Below are positions 1 through 6,713 of a DNA stretch of 17,631 bases, piece by piece. Both the position numbers and the translations under genes were made by a program. The DNA is from SZAS-79 sp038319115. GTDB taxonomy: Bacteria; Pseudomonadota; Gammaproteobacteria; Burkholderiales; SG8-39. Numbering within the stretch: the stretch's first letter is position 1; every line of letters starts with the position of its first letter. The stretch covers positions 1 to 17,631 of the forward strand of contig JBBQCV010000061.1 in assembly GCA_038319115.1 (NCBI GenBank), written 5' to 3'. The notes under the pieces were generated by a model, which saw only the letters and a list, made by a program, of their open reading frames with translations, was not told the origin of the DNA and searched no databases.

Positions 1-895
1 CCAGCCCAAGCACCACCGTCTTACCCTTGGGCACGTAGCGCAGCGGATCGAAAGTGCCGGCGCGCTCGGAGTCGAACTCCATGAAGAAACCGTCGAGGTT
101 GGCCGAGAACAGCGCTTCGACCACAGGCTCGTAGCCGCCCGAGGCGACCCAGGTGCTCTTGAAGTTGCCACGGCAGGTGTGCATGGTGATCGCCATCCCG
201 GCCGGCCGGTCCTTCACCGCGGCATTGATCGCCTCGGCATAAGTCCATGCGAGCTTCTTCGGGTCGTCGCCGCGTTGGGCGAGGGCGCCGGCGAATTTCT
301 CGTCGCACAGGTAAGCGAAACTCGTGTCGTCGAGCTGCAGGTAGGCGCAGCCGGCCGCGCCGAGCGCGGCGATTTCCTCGCGATAGGCCTGCCCAACGTC
401 GCGCCAGAATTCGCCGAGATCCGGATACGCCTGCTTGTTGATTCCAGAGCGCCCCGGCCGCAGGTGCAACATCGCGGGCGCGGGAATGGTTTGTTTGGCG
501 GTATGCCTGGCCGGATCGCTCACCGCCGAGTTCATGAAGCGGAACGAATCGACGAAGATGGGCCTGGAGCGGCGCACCTTGCCGGTGATGCGGATCATCG
601 GCGGCTGCTCCTCGGTGTCCTTGAAGCCCACCACCAGCGGGGCCACGTACCCTTCGACGCCGTCGAACCCGGCAAGGAAGTCCACGTGCCACCAGTCGCG
701 CCGGAATTCGCCGTCGGTCACCGATTGCAGGCCGATGGATTCCTGCCGCGCGATCGCCGCGCTGATGGCGCGATTCTCGGCTTCCCGCAGGGCTTCGGCG
801 TCGATCTCCTTGCGCTTGAAGCGCGCGCGCGCCTCGGCAAGCTCGGGCGGGCGCAGCAGGCTGCCGACCTGGTCGGCCTTGAACGGAGGTTTCAT
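1..895 (-). CDS. MetE-like cobalamin-independent methionine synthase family protein (partial, C-terminus off the window)
   Basis: The frame starts at ATG 895 and runs off the left edge with 298 codons visible. It resembles the short, single-domain relatives of the C-terminal half of MetE (UROD/MetE-like barrel), which act on thiol methyl transfer; the true substrate of such short homologs is often unknown. Seen in the sequence: DGEFRRDWW at residues 61-69, QLDD at 187-190, the zinc-ligand pair H239 and C241 in MHTCRGN, and E273 in FFMEFDSE. These match three of the four MetE zinc ligands; the fourth (a Cys) would lie past the edge. The start codon overlaps the stop of the upstream HMG-lyase-like gene as ATGA (892-895), so the two are probably translated together. 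The N-terminal MetE half is absent, so it is unlikely to be housekeeping MetE. The family call is firm, the reaction is not. Confidence 0.85.
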   Translation of the reverse strand, partial: MKPPFKADQVGSLLRPPELAEARARFKRKEIDAEALREAENRAISAAIARQESIGLQSVTDGEFRRDWWHVDFLAGFDGVEGYVAPLVVGFKDTEEQPPMIRITGKVRRSRPIFVDSFRFMNSAVSDPARHTAKQTIPAPAMLHLRPGRSGINKQAYPDLGEFWRDVGQAYREEIAALGAAGCAYLQLDDTSFAYLCDEKFAGALAQRGDDPKKLAWTYAEAINAAVKDRPAGMAITMHTCRGNFKSTWVASGGYEPVVEALFSANLDGFFMEFDSERAGTFDPLRYVPKGKTVVLGL

Positions 896-1836
896 GGAGG
901 TGTTTTTCCTGTCAGCGGGAGCAGCGGGTTCAGGCCGCTGCGGGTCACGCGGCCGTGCAGCTCACGGCCAAGCACCTGCTCGCACAGTTGCGCGGTCTCC
1001 AGCACGCCGTCGAGGTCGATGCCGGTGGCGATGCCGAGCGACTCGAACAGGCCGACGAGGTCTTCGGTGCACACGTTGCCCGTGAAGCCGCCGCCGTATT
1101 TTACTTTCGCGGGGTGGCCGCCGACACCGCCGAACGACGCGTCGAAAAAGCGCACGCCAGATTCGAACGCCGCCATGTAATTGACCAGGCCCGTGCCGCG
1201 CGTGTCGTGGAAATGCGCGATCGGCGTCGCCGCCGGCACGCCGGCGGCAATACGTGCGAAGAGGGCGCGCACCGTCGCGGGTGTGGCCATTCCCGTGGTG
1301 TCACCTAACGCTACATGCCCGATGCCAAGCGATGCAAACCTTGCGACGTCATCGACCACACTGCCCGGATCCACGCGGCCCTCGAAGGGGCACCCGAAGG
1401 CGACCGATACCGTGCCGATGAGGCGGAACCTCCCGCGCGCCGCCTTCGCCATTTCCTCCACGTTCTGCCACTGCTCCGCCCGGCTGCGGCGCAGGTTCTT
1501 CTGCGTATGCGACTCGGTGGCGGAGACGAGCAACGAGATCTCGTTCGCGCCAAACCCGGCGTCGAGGTCGGCGAGGGCGCGCTCCACCGCGCGCACGTTG
1601 GCGCAGGTAGCTTTGTAGTGCACGCCGGCGGCACGGGGAAGCGTGCGCAACAGTTCGCTTGCGTCGGCGAACTGCGGCACGACCTTGGGGTTGGAGTACG
1701 AAGTCGCCTCGATGCGACTGAACCCGAGCGCGGCAAACCGCTCGATCAGGGCGCGCTTGGTATCGGTCGCGACGAACGTCGGCTCGTGCTGCAGGCCGTC
1801 GCGCGCAAAGCATTCGCACAGGGTGACTTGGGGCAT
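892..1836 (-). CDS. HMG-CoA lyase-like (HMGL/DRE-TIM) protein with His in place of the catalytic Cys
   Basis: This 314-residue TIM-barrel protein belongs to the HMGL-like family, whose members cleave or form C-C bonds in CoA esters or 2-oxo acids. Conserved features are RDGLQ (R12, D13), the metal-binding pair in AHFHD (H208, H210), and GN-x-x-TE (N254, E258). The G-loop reads GGHPAKV where authentic HMG-CoA lyases have GGCP, so the catalytic Cys position is H241. I chose ATG 1836 because it places RDGLQ at the family's usual distance from the N-terminus. An in-frame ATG at 1869 would add 11 residues and has a weak AGAG about 6 nt upstream, so it cannot be excluded. The stop overlaps the MetE-like start (ATGA). 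The gene is divergent from a marR gene with a shared operator-like repeat between them. It could be a lyase of altered specificity or mechanism rather than HMG-CoA lyase. Confidence 0.85.
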   Translation of the reverse strand: MPQVTLCECFARDGLQHEPTFVATDTKRALIERFAALGFSRIEATSYSNPKVVPQFADASELLRTLPRAAGVHYKATCANVRAVERALADLDAGFGANEISLLVSATESHTQKNLRRSRAEQWQNVEEMAKAARGRFRLIGTVSVAFGCPFEGRVDPGSVVDDVARFASLGIGHVALGDTTGMATPATVRALFARIAAGVPAATPIAHFHDTRGTGLVNYMAAFESGVRFFDASFGGVGGHPAKVKYGGGFTGNVCTEDLVGLFESLGIATGIDLDGVLETAQLCEQVLGRELHGRVTRSGLNPLLPLTGKTPP

Positions 1837-1885
1837 CGGGCAGACTTTGCGGGGGCAGGCGGGGTGCATTGACGCTCTGGGAAAA

Positions 1886-1906
1886 ATAGTTTACGTTGGC
1901 AACTAT
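1886..1906. promoter_or_regulatory. Candidate MarR operator (perfect 6-bp inverted repeat)
   Basis: ATAGTT at 1886-1891 and AACTAT at 1901-1906 form a perfect inverted repeat with a 9-bp spacer, centred at 1896. Half-site length and spacing fit MarR-family dimers. It sits in the divergent gap between the HMG-lyase-like gene and marR, and covers the -10 and much of the spacer of a candidate leftward promoter. Repression of the left arm, with autoregulation, is the simplest inference. Confidence 0.6.
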
Positions 1907-1916
1907 CTAACCGCAA
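1888..1916 (-). promoter_or_regulatory. Candidate sigma70-type promoter for the HMG-lyase-like/MetE-like arm
   Basis: On the minus strand TTGCGG (1916-1911, three of six consensus bases) is followed after 17 bp by TAAACT (1893-1888, four of six). Transcription would start near 1881, just upstream of the possible starts at 1869 and 1836. The match is modest; overlap with the inverted repeat at 1886-1906 is what makes it worth recording. Confidence 0.35.
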
Positions 1917-1952
1917 GCCCAAGCCCAGAGCCATTCTTGTGAAAACTTCCCT

Positions 1953-2447
1953 GTGAACGCGGGACTGCCCGAGGTGCAGGGGATCCGCGACCTCATTTCG
2001 TACCGGCTGCACGTGCTCGCCAACCTGTCGGCGCGCTGGGCCGAGGTGCGCTACCAGCGGCGGTTCGGGCTCAAGCTGCTCGAATGGCGGGCGATGGCGC
2101 TGCTCGGCGGTTACGATCCGCAGTCGCTCAACGAGCTGGCCAAAGGCGCGGGCCTGGACAAGAGTTACGCCAGCCGCACGGTGGCAGGCCTGATCGCACG
2201 CAAGCTCGTCTCGAGTACCCGGGACGACCGCGACGCGCGCGGCAAGCTGTTCGAACTGACGCGCTCGGGCCGCGCGCTCTATCGCAAAGTGTTCGAGGAC
2301 GCCGTGGAGCGCAGCCTGGCCTGGCAATCGGTACTCTCGGCCGACGAGAACGCCGCGCTCATGGACATGCTCGATCGGCTCACCGAGCAGGCGCGCGTGC
2401 TGGACACCGCGGAAAAGGTGAACGCGGGCGCGACGGCCACGCCATGA
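1953..2447 (+). CDS. MarR family transcriptional regulator
   Basis: This 164-residue protein has the MarR winged-helix layout: an N-terminal dimerisation helix, a helix-turn-helix at about residues 58-85 (SLNELAKGAGLDKSYASRTV), a wing with the STRDDRDARGK hallmark at 88-98, then C-terminal dimerisation helices. MarR proteins usually repress nearby catabolic or resistance genes until a small aromatic or acyl-CoA-type ligand binds. The start is GTG 1953, the only sensible start before the conserved region; no strong Shine-Dalgarno precedes it. The stop overlaps the next start as ATGA (2444-2447), so it heads an operon with the flavoprotein and crotonase. An operator-like inverted repeat lies about 50 bp upstream at 1886-1906. 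The family is certain; the ligand is unknown. Confidence 0.92.
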   Translation: MNAGLPEVQGIRDLISYRLHVLANLSARWAEVRYQRRFGLKLLEWRAMALLGGYDPQSLNELAKGAGLDKSYASRTVAGLIARKLVSSTRDDRDARGKLFELTRSGRALYRKVFEDAVERSLAWQSVLSADENAALMDMLDRLTEQARVLDTAEKVNAGATATP

Positions 2448-3388
2448 GGACGCGCATCACCACGCTGCTTGGCATCGAGCATCCAATCCTTCAGGCGGGC
2501 ATGAGCTGGGCATCCTCCTCTTCGGCGCTGCCCATCGCGGTGTCCAATGCCGGCGGCCTGGGGGTGGTTGCGGCCGGGCCGATGCGCAGCGACGACCTGC
2601 GCCGCACGCTTGCCGAAGTCCGCGCCGGCACAAGCAAGCCCTGGGGCGTCAACGTTCCGCTCTACAGCCCTCGCTCGGCCGAGTTCCTCGACATCGCCTA
2701 CGAAGCGTGCGCACCGGTATTGATCGCATCGCAGGGCGGTCCCCGCGAACACCTGGCGCGCTTCCACTCCATCGGAACCAAGTGGCTGCACGTGGTGACG
2801 ACCGCCGCGCACGCGCTCAAGGCCGAAGCTGCGGGGGTGGACGGGTTGGTTGCGGTGGGCATGGAAGCCGGTGGGCATCCCGCACCTTCGGAAGTCACCA
2901 CCCTCGTGCTGGTACGCAGCATCGTCAAGGCGGTGCGGCTGCCCGTGGTGGCGAGCGGTGGGGTCGCTGACGGCGCCGGCGTGGCGGCCCTGCTCGCGCT
3001 CGGCGCCGATGCGGTACAGCTTGGTACCCGGTTCCTCGCCACGCACGAGGCGAGCGTGCACGTGGACTACAAGCGGGCGGTCGTTGCCGCCGGCATCGAT
3101 GCCACCACACTGGTTGCGCGCGGCCGCCTGCCGATACGCCAGCTCAAGAATGCTTTCTCGGCGCGGTACGATGAGGCTGAGCGCAGTGGCGCCGGCAAGC
3201 AGGCGCTCGAGGCGATGTTCAAGGCCGCCAGCCTGAAGCAATCGGCACTGGACGGCGATGTGGAGAACGGCAAGCCCGAGGCGGGCCAGTCGGCCGGCCT
3301 CGTCGACTCGATCCTGCCGGCGGCCGAGGTCATGCGCCTGTTGGTCAACGAACTGGAATCAACCCTGCAGAGGATGGCACGACCATGA
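2444..3388 (+). CDS. Nitronate monooxygenase / 2-nitropropane dioxygenase family flavoprotein
   Basis: This 314-residue FMN-dependent TIM barrel belongs to the nitronate monooxygenase/FabK-like family. Recognisable elements are the N-terminal HPILQAGM (13-20), SNAGGLGVV (34-42), the FMN/active-site stretch GMEAGGH (139-145) with H145 at the usual catalytic position, the phosphate-binding ASGGVADG (170-177) and GADAVQLGTRF (187-197). Family members oxidise nitronates, but many act as NADH:quinone or enoyl reductases, so the substrate is open. ATG 2444 is chosen because it overlaps the marR stop (ATGA); the open frame extends further upstream but only as a shadow of marR. Its stop overlaps the start of the crotonase in the same way (3385-3388), so the three genes look tightly co-translated. 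Confidence 0.9.
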   Translation: MRTRITTLLGIEHPILQAGMSWASSSSALPIAVSNAGGLGVVAAGPMRSDDLRRTLAEVRAGTSKPWGVNVPLYSPRSAEFLDIAYEACAPVLIASQGGPREHLARFHSIGTKWLHVVTTAAHALKAEAAGVDGLVAVGMEAGGHPAPSEVTTLVLVRSIVKAVRLPVVASGGVADGAGVAALLALGADAVQLGTRFLATHEASVHVDYKRAVVAAGIDATTLVARGRLPIRQLKNAFSARYDEAERSGAGKQALEAMFKAASLKQSALDGDVENGKPEAGQSAGLVDSILPAAEVMRLLVNELESTLQRMARP

Positions 3389-4113
3389 GCGACGAAATTC
3401 TGCTGAGCGAAAACCGCGGCCGGGTGAGGATACTCACCATGAACCGCCCCGAAATACTCAACGCCCTGAACACCGCGCTGACCGAGGCGCTGGTGGCTTG
3501 GATCAAGGAAGCCGACCGGGACGAATCGGTATCGGTGATCGTGCTGACCGGCGCGGGCCGTGCGTTCTGCGCCGGAGCCGACATCGGCGAATTCAAGGAC
3601 CTCACCCCGGACCAGGCGGCGCGAATCGAGCATCGCGCCCAGATCACGATGCAGTCGCACCTGGTGTTCTCGCAGATCAGCAAGCCCGTCATCGCCGCCG
3701 CGCGCGGTGCCGCGATGGGCGGCGGCGCGGGCCTGGCGCTCGCGTGCGACATGGTGGTGGCCTCCGACACGCTGAAGCTGGGCTATCCCGAGATCAAGCA
3801 CGGCATCCTGCCGGCGATCGTCATCACCAATCTCGTGCGCCAGGTCGGCCGCAAGGCGGCGTTCGAGCTGGTCACCCGTGGCGAACCCCTTGGCGCAGCG
3901 CGTGCCTACGAGCTGGGCGCGGTCAACAAGGTGGTGCCCGACGGGCGCCTCATGGAAGAGGCGCTGGCACTGGCCGACTCGCTGGCCGCTTACAAGCCGC
4001 AAGCGCTTTTCGCAATCAAGCAACTGTTTCACAAAGTGGCCGACCTGCCGCTTGCAGAGGGGCTGGAAGAAGGTAGAAAGGTAAACGTCGCGATGCGCGC
4101 GATGCACACTTGA
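3385..4113 (+). CDS. Enoyl-CoA hydratase/isomerase (crotonase) family protein
   Basis: This 242-residue crotonase-fold protein acts on acyl-CoA thioesters. The fold is shown by NRPEILNAL (20-28), the CoA/oxyanion segment FCAGADI (61-67), AMGGGAGLALACD (110-122) and YPEIKHGILPA (134-144). The usual two catalytic glutamates are only half present: the first, normally directly after GGGx, is G116, while E136 in PEIKHG matches the second. The usual GAGGTQRL is also replaced by AIVITNLVRQVG. It may therefore be an isomerase, a hydrolase or a methylglutaconyl-CoA-hydratase-like enzyme rather than a standard hydratase. It begins inside the flavoprotein stop (ATGA), and a strong Shine-Dalgarno for the next gene follows its stop. 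It plausibly works on the same CoA-ester pathway as the divergent HMG-lyase-like protein. Confidence 0.9.
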   Translation: MSDEILLSENRGRVRILTMNRPEILNALNTALTEALVAWIKEADRDESVSVIVLTGAGRAFCAGADIGEFKDLTPDQAARIEHRAQITMQSHLVFSQISKPVIAAARGAAMGGGAGLALACDMVVASDTLKLGYPEIKHGILPAIVITNLVRQVGRKAAFELVTRGEPLGAARAYELGAVNKVVPDGRLMEEALALADSLAAYKPQALFAIKQLFHKVADLPLAEGLEEGRKVNVAMRAMHT

Positions 4114-4121
4114 ACACCTTG

Positions 4122-4126
4122 GGAGG
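4122..4126 (+). promoter_or_regulatory. Strong Shine-Dalgarno for the broken Bug receptor gene
   Basis: GGAGG lies 7 nt before ATG 4134. It fixes the start at 4134, against the TTG at 4110 that lies inside the crotonase stop region, and gives the protein a clean signal peptide. Confidence 0.75.
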
Positions 4127-4133
4127 GGAGCAA

Positions 4134-4958
4134 ATGAACCGATTCAGGAATTGGGGGCTCAAAAACGCCGTCGGGGTGGCGTGCGGGATGGTTACCCTGG
4201 CCGCCTCCCTCTTGCCGGCTGCGTCGATTGCGCAGGGGTTTCCTTCCAAGCCGATCCGCATCGTGGTGCCGTTCCCGGCCGGTGGCACGACCGACGTGGT
4301 GGTGCGCCTGGTGGCGCAGCGCATGAGCGAATCCCTGGGCCAGCCGGCGTTGGTGGAGAACCGCGGCGGCGCGGGCGGTTCGCTGGGTGCGGATGTTGTG
4401 AAGGAGCTGGTGGCGCCGCTGCAGAAGGATCGCGCGCTCAAATAAAACTACGGCTCGACCGGGCCGGGTTCGGCGATGCACGTGTTTGGCGAGCTCATCA
4501 AACGCGATGGAAAAGTCGAGATGACCCACATCCCGTTCAAGGGCGCCGCGCCACTCAAGCAGGAGCTTCTCGCCGGGCGTATCGAGTTCGGTGGCGACCA
4601 GCTTTCCAGTTCGCTGGCCGAGGTGCGCAAAGGCCAGCTCAAGGCTCTCGCCACCGGTTCGTCCTCGCGCCTGGCCGTCCTGCCGAACGTGTCCACTGTG
4701 CGCGAGCTGGGTTTCGAGCGCCTCGAGTTCCAGGGCTGGAACGGCCTTTTCGCCCCGGCGAAGACGCCGCGCGACATCGTCGATCGCCTGTCGCGCGAGG
4801 CCGCAGCGGCGGTGAGGCATCCGGATACAGTCAAGCGCCTGAACGACATCGCCGCCGAGCCGGTGGGTTCGTCGCCTGCTGAGCAGGACGCGGTGCTGCG
4901 AAAGCAGGTGGCGCAGTTTCGCCCGCTCATCAAGGAACTGGGCATCACGCTCGACTAG
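4134..4958 (+). pseudogene. Tripartite tricarboxylate transporter substrate-binding (Bug/TctC) protein, broken by a stop and an internal deletion
   Basis: A signal peptide (hydrophobic core about residues 9-32, ending near ASIAQG) is followed by the Bug-family start, including IRIVVPFPAGGTTD and ENRGGAGG. The frame then jumps from GADVV straight to KELVA, so about 61 residues are missing compared with the intact Bug protein at 7694-8671 (its residues 81-141). A TAA at 4443-4445 follows, and the same frame continues with NYGSTGPGS, MTHIPFKG and a normal C-terminus ending at TAG 4956-4958. Bug proteins bind carboxylic acids in the periplasm, usually about 320-330 residues long; this one would be 274 with an internal stop. 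Loss of function is very likely. An assembly error is the main alternative, as both defects leave the frame intact. No TctA/TctB genes are nearby, which is common for this family in Burkholderiales. Confidence 0.85.
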
Positions 4959-4970
4959 CCACAGGGAAAA

Positions 4971-5360
4971 ATGCCAATGACAGGCATTGCACTCATCACC
5001 GGATCGAGCTGCGGCATCGGGGCGGCCACCGCGCTCGCGGCCCGGCGCGGCTGGGCGGTCTGCGTCAATTACGTCAGCAAGGCCGACCGCGCCGAGGCGG
5101 TCGTCGCCCAGATCCGCGCCATCGGCGGCACGGCGATCGCGGTCCAGGCCGACACGTCCAGCGAGGCCGATGTGAAGCGCCTGTTCGAAGCCGTTGATGC
5201 CGGGCTGGGGCGCCTCACGGCCCTGGTGAAGGTCATTCCCCAGATCCCCATGGGACGCATCGGGACGGCCGAGGAGTGTGCGGAGGCGATTGTGTGGCTC
5301 ATGTCGGGAGAAGCGGCTTACATGACCGGCGCCAACCTGCTGATTTCCGGGGGAAGATAG
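4971..5360 (+). CDS. Short-chain dehydrogenase/reductase with catalytic core deleted (probably inactive)
   Basis: The frame encodes 129 residues, about half of a normal SDR of around 250. The N-terminal part is typical: an ALITGSSCGIGAATALA Rossmann start and QADTSSEADV. The C-terminal part is also typical: IPMGRIGTAEECAEAIVWL and TGANLLISGGR. Between them the protein goes directly from GRLTALV to KVIPQIPMG near base 5226, so the NNAG motif, the catalytic Ser and the YxxxK pair are all absent. About 115 residues seem to have been lost in frame, estimated from the usual family length. NAD(P) could perhaps still bind, but no SDR catalysis is expected. AGGG ends 4 nt before ATG 4971; ATG 4977 is an alternative start. 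It lies 12 nt after the broken Bug gene, apparently the last gene of the marR operon. Confidence 0.8.
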   Translation: MPMTGIALITGSSCGIGAATALAARRGWAVCVNYVSKADRAEAVVAQIRAIGGTAIAVQADTSSEADVKRLFEAVDAGLGRLTALVKVIPQIPMGRIGTAEECAEAIVWLMSGEAAYMTGANLLISGGR

Positions 5361-5395
5361 GCGCGGTCTGGTAAACTCGCGCATCCTGACACCAG

Positions 5396-5411
5396 GCCCG
5401 GTTCCCCGGGC
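5396..5411. other. GC-rich stem-loop between the SDR remnant and the secreted protein gene
   Basis: GCCCGG (5396-5401), a TTCC loop and CCGGGC (5406-5411) make a perfect 6-bp stem 14 nt before ATG 5426. No T-run follows on either strand, so it is not a standard intrinsic terminator. It may end the upstream operon weakly or affect translation of the next gene. Confidence 0.35.
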
Positions 5412-5425
5412 AAAATACCACTCTG

Positions 5426-6691
5426 ATGGACTTGATCCGCACCAACAACAAGAGCCGCGTGGCGGCCCTCCTGGCACCGGCCTTTTCCTTAGTTCTCGCC
5501 CTGTTCGCATCCGCTGCCCCGGCGCAAGCGCTGCGCAGCGATTCCGACCTCGGCGCACAGTGGCGGATCAACTCGACCGCCAAGCTGCTCGCGGGACTTG
5601 CGCCGATGACGCCCGCGCACATCGAGTACGCCGAAACCGACGCCTGGAAAGCGCACAGCGCCCACATGAAGGCGGCGTGGCAGAAGATGAACCAGAAGCA
5701 GGTCGCGGCGATGACCTCGTGGCGCGATTCGGCGGTATCGAAGACCTGCCCGGTCGGCAAGACCGTGCTGTACCCATTCAGCGGCCCGGATTTCTTCAAC
5801 GCCTATTGGCTGTTCCCTGACTGTGAGACGTTCGTGATGTTCGGCCTCGAGCACGTCGGTGACATTCCCGACATCGAGCGCATGAGCGAGGCGCAATTCG
5901 TGCGCATGCTCGCCGACGTGCGCACTGCGACCACCGACTTTTTCGGTCGCAACTATTTCATCACCGAGAACATGTCGCGCCAGCTGCGCACCGCCCAGTT
6001 GCGCGGGGTGATCCCCCTCTTCATGATCCCGATGGCACTCTCCGGAGTCGACATCCTGCGCATCCGCCCGTTCGAGTTTCCCGCCACGCTGCGCACGGTG
6101 GCTTCCCCGCGTGGCCGGCCAATGCGCCAGCTGCAGGGCATCACCATTGAGTTCCGCTCACCCGGATCGCCGGTCACGCGACGCGTGCATTACTTCACCG
6201 TCGATGTCACCGATACGGGCCTGTCGCACTATCCCGAGTTCCTTTCCTACGTGCGCAGCCTCGGCCCCACCACCACCTTCATCAAGTCGGCCTCGTACCT
6301 GCTGCACAGCAACGAGTTCCGCAACATCCGCAGCGCGCTGCTCGACGTGAGCGGCTTCCTCGTGCAGGACGATTCCGGCCTGCCATACCCGATGCTCGAA
6401 GCGCGCGGCTGGAAGATGAACCTTTACGGAACCTACGGCGTGCCGATACCGCCGTTCCAGCGCGCCTTCCAGGTATCGCTCGACCGGGCCTACAAGTCGC
6501 AAAGCACCTCGCCGCTGCCGTTCAGCTTTGGCTACCAGTTCCACGACCACCGCGACGAGCGCTCGAACGTCATGGTCGGTCCGCGCCCGCTGCAGGCCGC
6601 ATTCGTCGAGGAGCGTTCGCTGAACAAGGCCTCGCCTCGCGCACCCAAACGCTCCAGCAGCCAGCGCACTGCCAAGAAACAAGTCTACTGA
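5426..6691 (+). CDS. Uncharacterised secreted protein (421 aa)
   Basis: I do not recognise a named family. The protein has a good Sec signal peptide: basic N-terminus (R5, K9, R11), hydrophobic stretch 12-31 and a likely AQA cleavage near residue 35. The mature part contains two cysteines, C108 (KTCPVG) and C133 (FPDCETF), which could form a disulfide around the aromatic-rich segment LYPFSGPDFFNAYWLF. There are no further transmembrane segments. The C-terminal 30 residues are basic and Ser/Arg/Lys rich, probably disordered. ATG 5426 is chosen because it opens the signal peptide; no clear Shine-Dalgarno precedes it, and a GC hairpin lies just upstream. The next gene, an exported hydrolase, follows almost immediately, so the two are probably co-transcribed and may act on the same envelope or extracellular substrate. 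Confidence 0.8.
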   Translation: MDLIRTNNKSRVAALLAPAFSLVLALFASAAPAQALRSDSDLGAQWRINSTAKLLAGLAPMTPAHIEYAETDAWKAHSAHMKAAWQKMNQKQVAAMTSWRDSAVSKTCPVGKTVLYPFSGPDFFNAYWLFPDCETFVMFGLEHVGDIPDIERMSEAQFVRMLADVRTATTDFFGRNYFITENMSRQLRTAQLRGVIPLFMIPMALSGVDILRIRPFEFPATLRTVASPRGRPMRQLQGITIEFRSPGSPVTRRVHYFTVDVTDTGLSHYPEFLSYVRSLGPTTTFIKSASYLLHSNEFRNIRSALLDVSGFLVQDDSGLPYPMLEARGWKMNLYGTYGVPIPPFQRAFQVSLDRAYKSQSTSPLPFSFGYQFHDHRDERSNVMVGPRPLQAAFVEERSLNKASPRAPKRSSSQRTAKKQVY

Positions 6692-6713
6692 GGTGGGCCC
6701 GTTGCGGTCGGCG

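Noticed and set aside
4443..4445. In-frame stop in the Bug gene as programmed recoding (selenocysteine or readthrough)
   Set aside because: The codon is TAA, not TGA or TAG used for Sec or Pyl, and a separate 61-residue deletion lies just upstream, so decay is far simpler.
5369..5377. Extended -10 box TGGTAAACT before the secreted protein gene
   Set aside because: No -35 at a usable distance and only four of six consensus bases; too weak to list as a promoter.
4029..5558. Long minus-strand open frame across the broken Bug and SDR genes
   Set aside because: The composition is typical of antisense shadow (Arg/Gly rich, no motif). The + strand shows recognisable Bug and SDR motifs.
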